Source: Paenibacillus sp. 19GGS1-52 (GTDB taxonomy: Bacteria > Bacillota > Bacilli > Paenibacillales > Paenibacillaceae). Taken from it: a stretch of 64,000 nt of DNA. Each line of letters begins with the position of its first letter. The stretch's first letter is position 1. Positions 26,235 through 35,600 of the stretch are shown one piece after another. The position numbers and the translations under genes were made by a program. The notes beneath the pieces were generated by a model. The model was not told where the DNA came from. It ran no database searches and worked only from the letters and a program-made list of their open reading frames with translations. The stretch spans positions 3,968,001-4,032,000 of the forward strand of contig NZ_CP059724.1 in assembly GCF_022369515.1 (NCBI RefSeq). Reading direction: 5' to 3'.

Positions 26235-26714
26235 ATGTTAGCTGAGCTACAAAAAAATGGACAAGGTTATTCCGCCCACTTCGAACGTCACTTGAACCAT
26301 CCCGTTGCCGAGGTTTGGGCTTATTTAACCGAGAACAAGAAGCTTGCGCTTTGGTTCAACGAGCTCCGGGTAGAGGACCTCCGCGAAGGAGGATTCATGA
26401 GGTTTGATCTGCCTAATGGCAGCTCTGAGAAAATAAAGATTACCGCGTACACGCTAAATTCCGTTCTAGAATATAAGTGGGGCGAAGACAGTGTCCGCTT
26501 TGTGTTATCCTCTACTACGGACGGTAGCCTATTAGTATTAAATGAGCAACTGACAGCCATCAATGCTCATACGCCTAGGGATCTCGCAGGCTGGCATATA
26601 TGTCTGGATGTGATTGCTATCCTACTGGATGGAGGAACCATGGTGTCCCGAAGTGAGGAATGGAACAAGTTCTATGTACGATATGTTACGCTTTGTGCCT
26701 CAATGGAACGTTAA
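26235..26714 (+). CDS. SRPBCC / AHSA1-type protein
   Basis: A 159-residue protein of the START-like (SRPBCC) fold. It has the AHSA1 pattern: HPVAEVWAYLTENKKLALWF near residue 22 and LEYKWGEDSVRF near 75. It would bind a small hydrophobic ligand or act as a co-chaperone-like protein. The start is ATG eight bases after GAGGAGG. It is a lone plus-strand gene, divergent from the DUF2087 gene. An imperfect hairpin at 26140-26166 lies between them with no T-run. Confidence 0.88.
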   Translation: MLAELQKNGQGYSAHFERHLNHPVAEVWAYLTENKKLALWFNELRVEDLREGGFMRFDLPNGSSEKIKITAYTLNSVLEYKWGEDSVRFVLSSTTDGSLLVLNEQLTAINAHTPRDLAGWHICLDVIAILLDGGTMVSRSEEWNKFYVRYVTLCASMER

Positions 26715-26740
26715 GAATAGCCATTTTCTTGCCAATAATA

Positions 26741-26790
26741 TAAAAATACCCGTATCTCCTTTTCACATCGGACCCGGAGACACGGATATT
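26741..26790 (-). terminator. Terminator between SRPBCC and SDR genes
   Basis: ATACCCGTATCTCC (26746-26759) pairs with GGAGACACGGATAT (26776-26789). T-rich sequence lies on both outer sides, so it can serve the minus-strand SDR gene and perhaps the plus-strand SRPBCC gene. Confidence 0.75.
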
Positions 26791-26798
26791 AATTTCTT

Positions 26799-27608
26799 TT
26801 ATGATAACAGCGATTCCGCCCCATCAATCACAATTTGTGCTCCAGTAATATGAATAGATTCGTCAGATGCCAGAAAGGACACCAACTCTGCTACATTATC
26901 GGGTTTACCGGGACCGTCAGCAAGCGGCTGCGCACCCTCTGGGAACTCAATCGGAATAACGATCGCCCCGATCTCCTCGTTAAATTCTGTGCTCTCATCA
27001 ATATTTGTGGATATTGCTCCTGGACAGATCACATTTACACGAATTTTGAATTTGGCAAGCTCCAGTGCAGCCATTTTGGCAAAAGCTACCTGACCAGCCT
27101 TCGTGGTACTGTAAGGGGACCAGCCAAAGCTGGCAAACCGCGAATTACCGTTGATGGAGCTTGTAATGATGATGCTGCCTTTTCCTTTCTTCTTCAAATG
27201 TGGAATACTATATTTTAGGGTCAAGAAGGTTCCGGTCAAATTCACCGACATCGTATGTTCCCAGTCACTTAGACTGAGTTCTTCGATAGGTCCTACTGCA
27301 CCGTTGATCCCTGCATTCGCAAATACAATATCCAATCCTCCAAAACGCTCCACGGTTTGGCGTACCGCTTCTTCCATCCGCTCCGCATCTGAAGTATTGA
27401 CATCAAGCGCTAATGCGCAGTCCTTGCGCAATTTATTAAGCTTCTGCTCCAATTCGAAGTTACGTTCATTCACTAAATCAAATAACGCGACGTTTGCACC
27501 TTCCCGTGCCAACTGAATGGCAGTTGCTCGGCCGATTCCCGAACCTGCACCGGTAATTATGGCTGTTTTCCCGACAAAGCGCTGCTTCTTAGCTATATTT
27601 GGGCTCAT
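26799..27608 (-). CDS. Short-chain dehydrogenase/reductase
   Basis: A 269-residue Rossmann-fold oxidoreductase. The cofactor motif TGAGSGIG is at residues 19-26, with an acidic D after the second strand (ALFDLVN) that favours NAD over NADP. NAG is near 96, the catalytic Ser in SSINGN is near 150, and the YSTTKAGQ catalytic pair is near 166. The substrate is unknown. The ATG start follows AAGGAGAG; the C-terminal GAESLLS end is typical of the family. It is a single gene with its own terminator. Confidence 0.93.
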   Translation of the reverse strand: MSPNIAKKQRFVGKTAIITGAGSGIGRATAIQLAREGANVALFDLVNERNFELEQKLNKLRKDCALALDVNTSDAERMEEAVRQTVERFGGLDIVFANAGINGAVGPIEELSLSDWEHTMSVNLTGTFLTLKYSIPHLKKKGKGSIIITSSINGNSRFASFGWSPYSTTKAGQVAFAKMAALELAKFKIRVNVICPGAISTNIDESTEFNEEIGAIVIPIEFPEGAQPLADGPGKPDNVAELVSFLASDESIHITGAQIVIDGAESLLS

Positions 27609-27756
27609 ATGTACTCTCCTTCCACATCATCCATTGAAATGACTCTGTTTCAAGATTACCCAACTCACCCCTATTTTTAATCATTTTAAGTAAAAATCGC
27701 AAAAAAATAGCTCCCGCAGAAGCTAAATATCCACGGGAGACTCCTTGTGCAAATAT

Positions 27757-28623
27757 TCAATTTTCCAACTGCCGTACATCCACTTTCACCGTTAAGGTGC
27801 CCGGCCCCCCGCGATATACTCCCTTTACAGGTACAATATCTTTGTAATCCCGGCCATGACCAAGCTTTATATAACGCCAGCTCACTTCTACATTATTTGT
27901 TGGATCAAACCCGAGCCAGCCAGTACCTGGAATGTGAGTCTCTACCCAAGCATGCGAAGCCTGCTCGAAATTGGCATTCCCACCCTGCAGGTCCCCGACA
28001 AAGTGATAACCGCTCACGTATCTGGAAGGCAGACCCACACTGCGACAGACAGCGATCATCAGGTGGGCATAATCCTGACAGACCCCACGTTTGAGCTTCA
28101 GAGCTTTTTTGACGGTTGTGTTCACACTGGTTGCTCCGGGATCATAGGTGAACTGCTCATAGATCGTTGAAGATAACTTTACAATCCACTCGTACATATC
28201 TTCAGCTTCATCAAATGGATGCTGCGAAGCGAACTCGACCAGCTCACGTGTCACCTCGGTATAACGGGTAGGTAAAATAAATTCAATGTAACGGTTCTGA
28301 AATTTCTCGTCATTCAGCAGCTCGACCTGCTCCTTAAGCGGGATACGCGGCAGATCCCATCCTTGTGCCTTATCCAGTGTTACAACCGTAGCCTTAGTAT
28401 GGATGACCATCTCCGTATGCGGCTTGTTAACAGAATAGGCATGAACCCTGTTTCCAAAGAAATCTTCATAGGTTAATAGATTAGCCGCCGGATAAACATC
28501 AACTTCATGATGGTAACATGATTGCCGATAGTTAGTGCGCGGTGTCAGCCTGATCTCATTGACACTGTCCGTAACGGGATTGGGATAGCTGTATGTGGTC
28601 GTATGATCGATTTGGATCTTCAT
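27757..28623 (-). CDS. Transglutaminase-like protein with N-terminal Bact_transglu_N domain
   Basis: A 288-residue protein. The N-terminal beta domain (IQIDHTTTYSYPNPVTDSVNEIRLTPR) is followed by a transglutaminase-like fold. Its catalytic Cys is in RGVCQDYAHLM (near 182), the His in ASHAWVE (near 222) and the Asp in GFDPTNN (near 238). It is likely a cysteine protease or amidase rather than a true cross-linker. Its start overlaps the alpha-E gene stop by four bases, so the two are coupled. It is the last gene of a three-gene operon with a circularly permuted ATP-grasp protein. Confidence 0.92.
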   Translation of the reverse strand: MKIQIDHTTTYSYPNPVTDSVNEIRLTPRTNYRQSCYHHEVDVYPAANLLTYEDFFGNRVHAYSVNKPHTEMVIHTKATVVTLDKAQGWDLPRIPLKEQVELLNDEKFQNRYIEFILPTRYTEVTRELVEFASQHPFDEAEDMYEWIVKLSSTIYEQFTYDPGATSVNTTVKKALKLKRGVCQDYAHLMIAVCRSVGLPSRYVSGYHFVGDLQGGNANFEQASHAWVETHIPGTGWLGFDPTNNVEVSWRYIKLGHGRDYKDIVPVKGVYRGGPGTLTVKVDVRQLEN

Positions 28624-29573
28624 GCTGATATTCCTTCTCGCCGAAAAAAGGCGCCTTCCATCGTTTTCCCCAGCTTTTGGCAGGAAAGCATCAGTGAATT
28701 CAGTACATCCTCTACCAGATCACCAGACATATCTTCATTTTCCATATAATCAAGCTCTGCTTTGATCTTTCCAGCTTGCCGGATAACTTTCTCATGCCCA
28801 GAGCCTTTTTCCGATGAATCTAGCTGAAGCTTGGCCAAATGCTCTTCCAGTTTATGAAAGGAGAACCGCACTGAACGCGGAAAGTAGGCATTGGCGATCA
28901 GAAACTCTAGTATACTTTCCGGTGACATGGCATCTGCATAATAACGACGAAACGCCTGATACCCACTCACAGATTTCAAGACGGCTTGTAGTTGAATATA
29001 GACCCCATTCATATCTTTGGATCGGCACGATGCCGTCACCGATTGTAATATGCGAGTAGTATTTTCCGCCCGCTCCAGAAACCGCCCACTCTCGATAAAA
29101 TGCCACTCATTCCCTCTCAGCATGACCGACTGCTCTGCTCCCAGGAACATAGCCGTCCGTTCTTTGATCTGTTGGTAGAATTGGTGCGGTCCACTCATAA
29201 TATCCGCAACCGATCTATCCCCAAGCCATAGATTGAAGCTGTTCGCAATATCCCATAGTTCACTAGGCAAATGTTGCCGCAATGTCCGCAAGTTATTTCT
29301 CGCTTGGTGCACACAGGAGAATATCGAATTGGAATTGCCAAGGTCCAGAGTTATAAAGGACAGCACATCCTGCTCAGAGAAACTTTCAAATTGCTGTTGA
29401 TACTGAGTTCTGACACCTAAGGCATCAATCAACCGTGACCATTTATGTCCTTCTTGCTGGAAGTCCTCTTCCTGCTGGATATGATAATGTACATCTATAA
29501 GCCGTGCATGATTCTCAGCCCGTTCAATATATCTGCCTATCCAAAATAAAGCCTCCGCATTGCGATTCAGCAT
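28620..29573 (-). CDS. Alpha-E domain protein (DUF403)
   Basis: A 317-residue all-helical protein with the alpha-E signature near the start (LNRNAEALFWIGRYIERAENHARL) and a second helical repeat with SGRFLERAENTTRIL near 180. The function is unknown in the literature I recall. It consistently pairs with circularly permuted ATP-grasp and transglutaminase-like genes, as it does here. The ATG start is nine bases after GGGAG. Four-base overlap with the downstream gene. Confidence 0.92.
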   Translation of the reverse strand: MLNRNAEALFWIGRYIERAENHARLIDVHYHIQQEEDFQQEGHKWSRLIDALGVRTQYQQQFESFSEQDVLSFITLDLGNSNSIFSCVHQARNNLRTLRQHLPSELWDIANSFNLWLGDRSVADIMSGPHQFYQQIKERTAMFLGAEQSVMLRGNEWHFIESGRFLERAENTTRILQSVTASCRSKDMNGVYIQLQAVLKSVSGYQAFRRYYADAMSPESILEFLIANAYFPRSVRFSFHKLEEHLAKLQLDSSEKGSGHEKVIRQAGKIKAELDYMENEDMSGDLVEDVLNSLMLSCQKLGKTMEGAFFRREGISA

Positions 29574-29643
29574 CTTCAGCCACTCCCTCATCTTACATAT
29601 TGATGCCGCATTGGTTAAATGTCAGCAAACTCGCTAGGCAGTG

Positions 29644-31107
29644 TCAGGCCATTACCCATGTATCCTTAACTCCGCCTCCTTGAGAAGAATTGACAACCAG
29701 TGACCCTTCTCTCATTGCCACTCGTGTTAACCCTCCGGGGATAACATGCGGTTTGCGGTCAGCACCCATTAATACGAAAGCTCTTAGATCAATATGACGC
29801 GGTGTCATCGTTCCTCCTGACAATACAGGGGCTCTAGAGAGAGACATAATCGGCTGGGCGATATAACGCTCCGGATCAGCAAGAATCTTTAACCGGAACT
29901 CTGCGAGATCTTCCTTGGTTGCCTCACTACCAATCAACATCCCGTAACCTCCGGATAGCGAGGTTTCCTTAACTACCATTTCCGGTAGATGGTCCAGCAC
30001 ATATTGGCGTTCTTGTACTCTGGATAACAAATAAGTTGGAACATTTCCAAGTATTGGTTCTTCATTAAGGTAATAACGTATCATGTCCGGTACGTATACA
30101 TACATGGCTTTGTCATCTGCTACACCTGTTCCGGGCGCATTCGCTATCGCTATGTTTCCAGCCCTATAGGCATTCATCAACCCCGCTACCCCAAGCAGCG
30201 AATTCGGTTGAAAAGCGAGCGGATCAATAAAATCATCGTCCAGACGGCGGTACAATACATCTACGCGGCGCAGTCCATTCATTTCTTTAAGATAAATCTT
30301 ATGATCCTTCGTCACCAGATCGCGGCCTTCAACCAAATGGATGCCCATTTGTTGAGCCAGAAAAGCATGCTCATAATAGGCGGAATTATATTCTCCTGGA
30401 GTCAATAGTGCAATTACCGGATCGGAAGTGCGTGTTGGGGAAAGACTGCGCAGCACCGACAGGAATTGATTCAGACTATGATCCACATCGCGAATTGAGC
30501 TGGCAAATGACAATTCCGGAAACAACTGATTCATCATCGATCTGCCTTTAAAGAGATAAGAGAATCCTGAAGGAGTTCGCAAATTGTCTTCAAGTACATA
30601 ATATTGACCGTCATGATGGCGGATTAGATCAATTCCCGAGGTATTTACATAAGCTCCACCGGGAACTCGTAAACCAGCCATCTCTGGCCGAAAATAACAA
30701 TTAGAGATAATCATGCGCCGCGGTACAATTCCATCCTTAACAATGTACTGCTCATGATAGATATCGTGAATGAATAAATTCAATGCAGTAATGCGTTGAA
30801 TGATGCCGGCTTCAAGCCTTTCCCACTCATCTTTGGGAATAATCCGGGGAATCATGTCGAAAGGAATGGTACGTTCCATCGGCTGGTCCTGTGCCGGATT
30901 GTATAATGTAAAGGTAATACCTTCTTCCATCATTCGTCGCTGCATCATATTCTGCTTGGCTTGCAGCTCTTCGGGGCTCATCCCGGAAAACATGCGGTTC
31001 ACATGTTTGTAATGAGGTCTGACATTCCGTTCATCAGCATACATTTCATCGAAAAAGTCCTGTAGCGGGTACGGAGACAGACCGGGTAAAGGATCTATTT
31101 TTGACAT
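29644..31107 (-). CDS. Circularly permuted ATP-grasp type 2 protein
   Basis: A 487-residue protein of the circularly permuted ATP-grasp group (DUF404/DUF407 type). Visible motifs are RMIISNCYFRPEMAGLRVPG near 150, VLEDNLRTPSGFSY near 190, VVKETSLSGGYGML near 400 and RHIDLRAFVL near 445. ATP-grasp enzymes of this group are predicted to form amide bonds, perhaps adding or making short peptides. The start is ATG ten bases after AAAGGAG; a longer reading to 31179 has no site. It is the first gene of the operon with alpha-E and transglutaminase partners. Confidence 0.93.
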   Translation of the reverse strand: MSKIDPLPGLSPYPLQDFFDEMYADERNVRPHYKHVNRMFSGMSPEELQAKQNMMQRRMMEEGITFTLYNPAQDQPMERTIPFDMIPRIIPKDEWERLEAGIIQRITALNLFIHDIYHEQYIVKDGIVPRRMIISNCYFRPEMAGLRVPGGAYVNTSGIDLIRHHDGQYYVLEDNLRTPSGFSYLFKGRSMMNQLFPELSFASSIRDVDHSLNQFLSVLRSLSPTRTSDPVIALLTPGEYNSAYYEHAFLAQQMGIHLVEGRDLVTKDHKIYLKEMNGLRRVDVLYRRLDDDFIDPLAFQPNSLLGVAGLMNAYRAGNIAIANAPGTGVADDKAMYVYVPDMIRYYLNEEPILGNVPTYLLSRVQERQYVLDHLPEMVVKETSLSGGYGMLIGSEATKEDLAEFRLKILADPERYIAQPIMSLSRAPVLSGGTMTPRHIDLRAFVLMGADRKPHVIPGGLTRVAMREGSLVVNSSQGGGVKDTWVMA

Positions 31108-31420
31108 GAGCCCGACTCCTTTCGGATAACAAGTAATGTTTAGTAACAAATAACACTTAAAATCAAGATTATTAACCATAAAAATATTGATTTATACCCT
31201 CATCATACGAAAATGATAATGTTCATGTCAATATATATAACAGCAAAATGGAGTTTCTGAACCATCTTACACTCTGTAATCGCTTCCTTTCTCTATTTCG
31301 TAGTTTGCAGGAGCATAGAAATAGACAATACATAAAATTGTATGCTAGAGAGTTGACAAGCATTACTATTATGAATTTTTCATATATTGAAATAGTATAA
31401 TAATATTATTTTTGGAATAA
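31108..31420. other. Intergenic region upstream of the ATP-grasp operon
   Basis: No gene is supported. It carries the second copy of the 20-nt repeat CTATTATGAATTTTTCATAT (31366-31385) and AT-rich sequence where the operon promoter must lie. A TGATAATGTTCA stretch near 31216 only half resembles a Fur box. Confidence 0.5.
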
Positions 31421-31465
31421 CAAAAAAGCAGCAAGCCTCCAGTTAATGAGTGCTTGCTGCTTTTT
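31421..31465 (-). terminator. Terminator of the smc-ftsY transcript
   Basis: GCAGCAAGC pairs with GCTTGCTGC around a 20-base loop, with T-runs on both sides. It lies 14 bases past the ftsY stop on the minus strand. Confidence 0.88.
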
Positions 31466-31478
31466 GCAGGTAATATTT

Positions 31479-32471
31479 CTATTCCTCTGATTCTGCTGTC
31501 TCAGCAATCAACCCTGCGAATAGGGCATGCACGAACTGCTGAGAATCGAACACCTGTAAATCATCAATTTTCTCACCCAAGCCCACAAGCTTTACGGGTA
31601 GATTCATTTCCTGACGAATGGCAATAACAATACCACCTTTGGCTGTGCCGTCCAGCTTGGTCAGCACGAGACCGGTAACCCCACTCTTCTCGCCAAAAAG
31701 CTTAGCCTGAGTAAGCGCATTCTGTCCAGTAGTCGCATCCAAAACCATAAGAACCTCATGCGGAGCACTAGGGATTTCCCGTTGAATGACACGAAAGATC
31801 TTATTCAGCTCTTCCATAAGGTTGCTTTTGTTCTGCAGTCTGCCAGCCGTATCACAGATCAGTATATCAACATTACGTTGCTTAGCCGCTTGCAGCGCAT
31901 CGAACATTACTGCTGCCGGGTCAGAACCCGACTGCTGCTTGATCACATCTACTCCGGCACGCTGGCCCCACACTTCCAACTGCTCAATTGCACCAGCACG
32001 GAAAGTATCACCTGCAGCCAGCAGAACCTTTTTACCCTCTTGCTTATAGCGGTGAGCCAGTTTGCCAATTGTGGTCGTCTTGCCGACCCCGTTAACACCA
32101 ACGAATAGAATAACGGTAAGTCCATCTGGATTCTCATTCAAGCGGTTATCATCATCTCCGCGCAGCAGCTCCATCAGCTTGCGGGACAGAATCGGTTGTA
32201 GCTCAGTCGCATCCTCAATCCGCTGCTGTTTCACTTCTGTACGCAGTTCCTCAACAAGCTTCATAACTGTATTTACGCCGACGTCAGCACCAATCAGAAT
32301 CTCTTCCAGCTCTTCGTAGAACTCTTCATCTATTTTTTTGCGGCGGATAATAAGGTCAGACACCTTTTCGACAAGTCCTTTACGAGTTTTCTCCAGACCG
32401 TCTCGAAATTGTTTGGTTACACTCTCCGTCTTGCCGGAGATGCTTTCCTTCAACTTTCTAAAAAAGCTCAT
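31479..32471 (-). CDS. ftsY: Signal recognition particle receptor FtsY
   Basis: A 330-residue SRP GTPase that brings SRP-ribosome complexes to the membrane translocon. A short charged N-terminus replaces the long acidic A domain of E. coli. The helical N domain then leads into the G domain: G1 GVNGVGKTTTIGKLA near 128, G3 DTAGRLQNK near 213, G4 TKLDGTAKGG near 270. It starts at ATG after AGGAGG. It follows smc on the same strand, the usual order in Bacilli, with a short tandem repeat between them. Confidence 0.97.
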   Translation of the reverse strand: MSFFRKLKESISGKTESVTKQFRDGLEKTRKGLVEKVSDLIIRRKKIDEEFYEELEEILIGADVGVNTVMKLVEELRTEVKQQRIEDATELQPILSRKLMELLRGDDDNRLNENPDGLTVILFVGVNGVGKTTTIGKLAHRYKQEGKKVLLAAGDTFRAGAIEQLEVWGQRAGVDVIKQQSGSDPAAVMFDALQAAKQRNVDILICDTAGRLQNKSNLMEELNKIFRVIQREIPSAPHEVLMVLDATTGQNALTQAKLFGEKSGVTGLVLTKLDGTAKGGIVIAIRQEMNLPVKLVGLGEKIDDLQVFDSQQFVHALFAGLIAETAESEE

Positions 32472-32524
32472 TTTGTTCCTCCTAAAGTTTTATGGAGCAT
32501 TTACTCCCTGGCATTCTTCGCAAT

Positions 32525-32611
32525 AAAACTGCCTCGTAAGCATACGCTAAGTTTTGTTAGCATCACTTCATAGAACTACTTCGTACAAAACTGCCTCGTA
32601 AGCATACGCTA
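32525..32611. repeat. 62-bp tandem repeat between smc and ftsY
   Basis: The 25-mer AAAACTGCCTCGTAAGCATA plus CGCTA occurs at 32525-32549 and again at 32587-32611, a 62-bp period with about 1.4 copies. I have the impression that similar units are dispersed in Paenibacillus genomes; a genome search would show it. It lies between two cotranscribed genes and is not a terminator. Confidence 0.8.
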
Positions 32612-32618
32612 CAATCAC

Positions 32619-35600
32619 TTATGCTATTTCTGCCTCTTCATCCTCTAAACGGACGGAGACGAGCTTGGATACGCCGCCCTCTTCCATCGTTACACCGTAT
32701 AACACATCCGCTTCCTCCATAGTTCCTTTGCGATGTGTAACTACAATAAACTGTGTCTGCTCGGAGAACTCGCGCAGATACTGCGCGAAACGTACCACAT
32801 TAGCTTCATCCAAGGCCGCCTCAACCTCATCCAGTACACAGAAAGGAACCGGCTTTACCTGGAGGATGGCAAACAATAGAGCCATAGCGGTCAATGCGCG
32901 TTCTCCACCAGAGAGCAGCTGTAGATTTTGCAGTTTTTTGCCAGGAGGCTGAGCCACAATATCTATGCCTGTATCCAGCATATGTTCCGGGTCCAGCAGC
33001 ATGAGGTCTGCCCGTCCGCCGCCGAACAGCTTCGAGAACACCGTACCGAATTCGCGGCGAATGGCATCAAAGGTCTGCTTAAAGCGTTTGGACATTTCCT
33101 CTTCCATTTCATGGATCACATGATACAGTGTTGTCTTGGCCTCGACCAGATCATCCTTTTGACCACTAAGAAATGTAAAGCGCTCATGTACGCGCTGGTA
33201 TTCCTCAATTGCTCCTAGATTAACCTCACCCAATGCGGAAATACTACGTTTGAGTCGCTGTACATCCGCTTGAGCGGCGGGCACATCCTCAGGCACAGGA
33301 TAACGCTGCTTCGCCAGCTCATAGCTAAGTTCATAATCCTCACTCAGCTTGCGCAAAATATTATCCAGCTCAACATCAAGTCTGCCCACAGAAACCTCAG
33401 TAGAACGCAGCTTGTCCTCGACCACTCGCAGTGCCTGCCGTTGGTCTTTCGTCTCACCTTCTGCCAGCTCCAGCTTACGCGTTAATGCTGATCGCTCTGC
33501 TCTTGCCAAATCAAGCGTACCAGAGGTTGCTTCCTTCTTAAGGCGGTTGCTGTTCAGACTTTCCTTCTGCTGTACCGCTTCCAACGTATTATTGACTAAG
33601 TCCTGTTCTATTGTATCCAACAAGCTGCGGTTCTGGCGCAGCTCTTTATCCTGTGAGCCAACATCCTGTCTTAAACGCCGCAGTTGCTCCTCAAGGGAAA
33701 AAATCTCCTGATCTAGCTTGCCTTCCGCAACCTTCATCCCAGTCAGCTTGCCTTGCAGCTCTTCTTTGGCAGATTCATTGGCCTTCCGCGCAGATTCGGC
33801 GTTCCGGATTTCCTCATGGGCTTCCTTCTCTTCCTTCACCAAGCGTTCAAGCTCGGTAGTAGCCAACTTCCTCGACTCTTCAAGTCCACGGACCTCGCTC
33901 TCAAAGCTGCTGCGTTCCGCGCCCGCGCTCTCTACTTGCTCAAGCACATGGCGCAGCTCTTGCTCCAGCTGCTTCAGGTCGCCCGAAACCCGCTGCTCTT
34001 CCAGACGTTTCTCGTCTCCATCACGACGCAACGTTTCCAGCTTCACCGTGGCGTTCTCTTGCTCCTCACGGAGACGCGTTATGCTCTGATTCAGCTTCGC
34101 AATCTGGCTTTCGCTTTCTTCAATCTCATCACTCAATTGATCCAGCTGGCGCTTACGGCTTAATAGACTGTTGCTCTTCTTGTGCTGGCTACCTCCGGTC
34201 ATCGAACCTCCGGCATTAACCACATCACCTTCAAGTGTTACCACGCGAAAGCGGTACTGACATTTAGCCGCAATACGATTAGCCTGCTCAAGACTTTCGG
34301 CTATAACAACATTTCCGAGCAGACTGCCGACAATACTTGCATATTTATCGTCGAAACCTACTAAATCGGAACCAATACCTACAAACCCTTCAGCGTCCCC
34401 CACCAATCCACGATCGCTGCTGGAAATTTGCCGAGGCCGGATCACGTCAAGCGGGAGAAAGGTAGCTCTTCCTAATTGACGCTGCTTCAAAAAAGCAATC
34501 GCCTGGCGTGACACAGACTCATTCTCCATGACGACATGCTGAAGCGACGCGCCGAGCGCAGTCTCCATAGCAAGCTCCAGCTTCTCTGGGACAGAGATCA
34601 GCTCGGCAACAGCGCCATGCACCCCGTTCAACTGCCCTTTGCGTGCGCCCTTAAGCACTTCCTTAACCCCAAGCATGAAGCCGTCAAAGTCATCCTGCAT
34701 TTCCTTCATAGTCTCGTGGCGGGAGACCTGTGCTTCACGCTTCTGTTCCCATTTACGCAGACCAGATTGCGTCTCCTCCAGCAGCTTCTGTCTCTTGGTG
34801 AGCTGCTCACTCTCCGAGATATAGGCACCGCGCAGAGCTCCCAGCTCCTTGCCGAGCAGTGCTATCTTGTCCTTGAGCCCCTTCTCGGCCGCAGACAATT
34901 CTCCGCGGCGAACTGTCCACTTATCGCCCTCTTCTTCACTGCGGCTCATGCGGCGCTCCAGATTCTCCTTCTGCTGGTCTGCGTAACGAATTTCGTTACG
35001 CGCTCCAGCCATCAGGTTCATCAGCTCCAAGAGTGCGCTCTTCAGCTTCTCTTCCCGGCTCTGGCTGATGCCGTCAGCTACACCTTCCAGCCTTGTTTCC
35101 TCGTCAGCCAGCTGCTTTCTCAGCTCGACAAGTGCTGTACGGGATTGTGTAAGCTTAAGCTCCAGATCCGTTAACTCACGCAGTCGATCCGCCGAACGCT
35201 CACCCACAGAACCAACCGTTAGCAGCAGTTGCTCGCGATTATTCTCCAGATTACGTCTGCGTTCCTTCAGCAGCTCACCATAACCTTCGCTTTTCTCATA
35301 AGCTTCAATATACCGCAGCAGCTGTTCTTGCTGCTGTTCTATCTGCGCTTCCAGTGTCCGCAGAGCAGAACGTCCGCTTTCCAGCTTGGCATCATGCGCT
35401 GACACAATGGTTGACAGTTCGAGCTGTTCATTCCGCAATGTCACAAGCTTGGCATTACCTTCCTGCCAAGCCGTATGTATCCCTTCGATCTGGTGCACAT
35501 ACACTGAGATCTCCAGTTGCTTCAGCTGTTGACGCAGTTCCTTGAAACGCACTGCCTTCTCAGATTGATCCTTTAGCGGTCCGACCTGATCCTCCAGCTC

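Noticed and set aside
31213..31232. Fur box upstream of the ATP-grasp operon
   Set aside because: Only one half-site (TGATAAT) fits; the second half does not.
34536..35174. Long plus-strand frame of 212 codons
   Set aside because: It is antisense to the coiled-coil part of smc and rich in Leu, Gln and Cys, as expected from reversed coiled-coil codons. No ribosome site.
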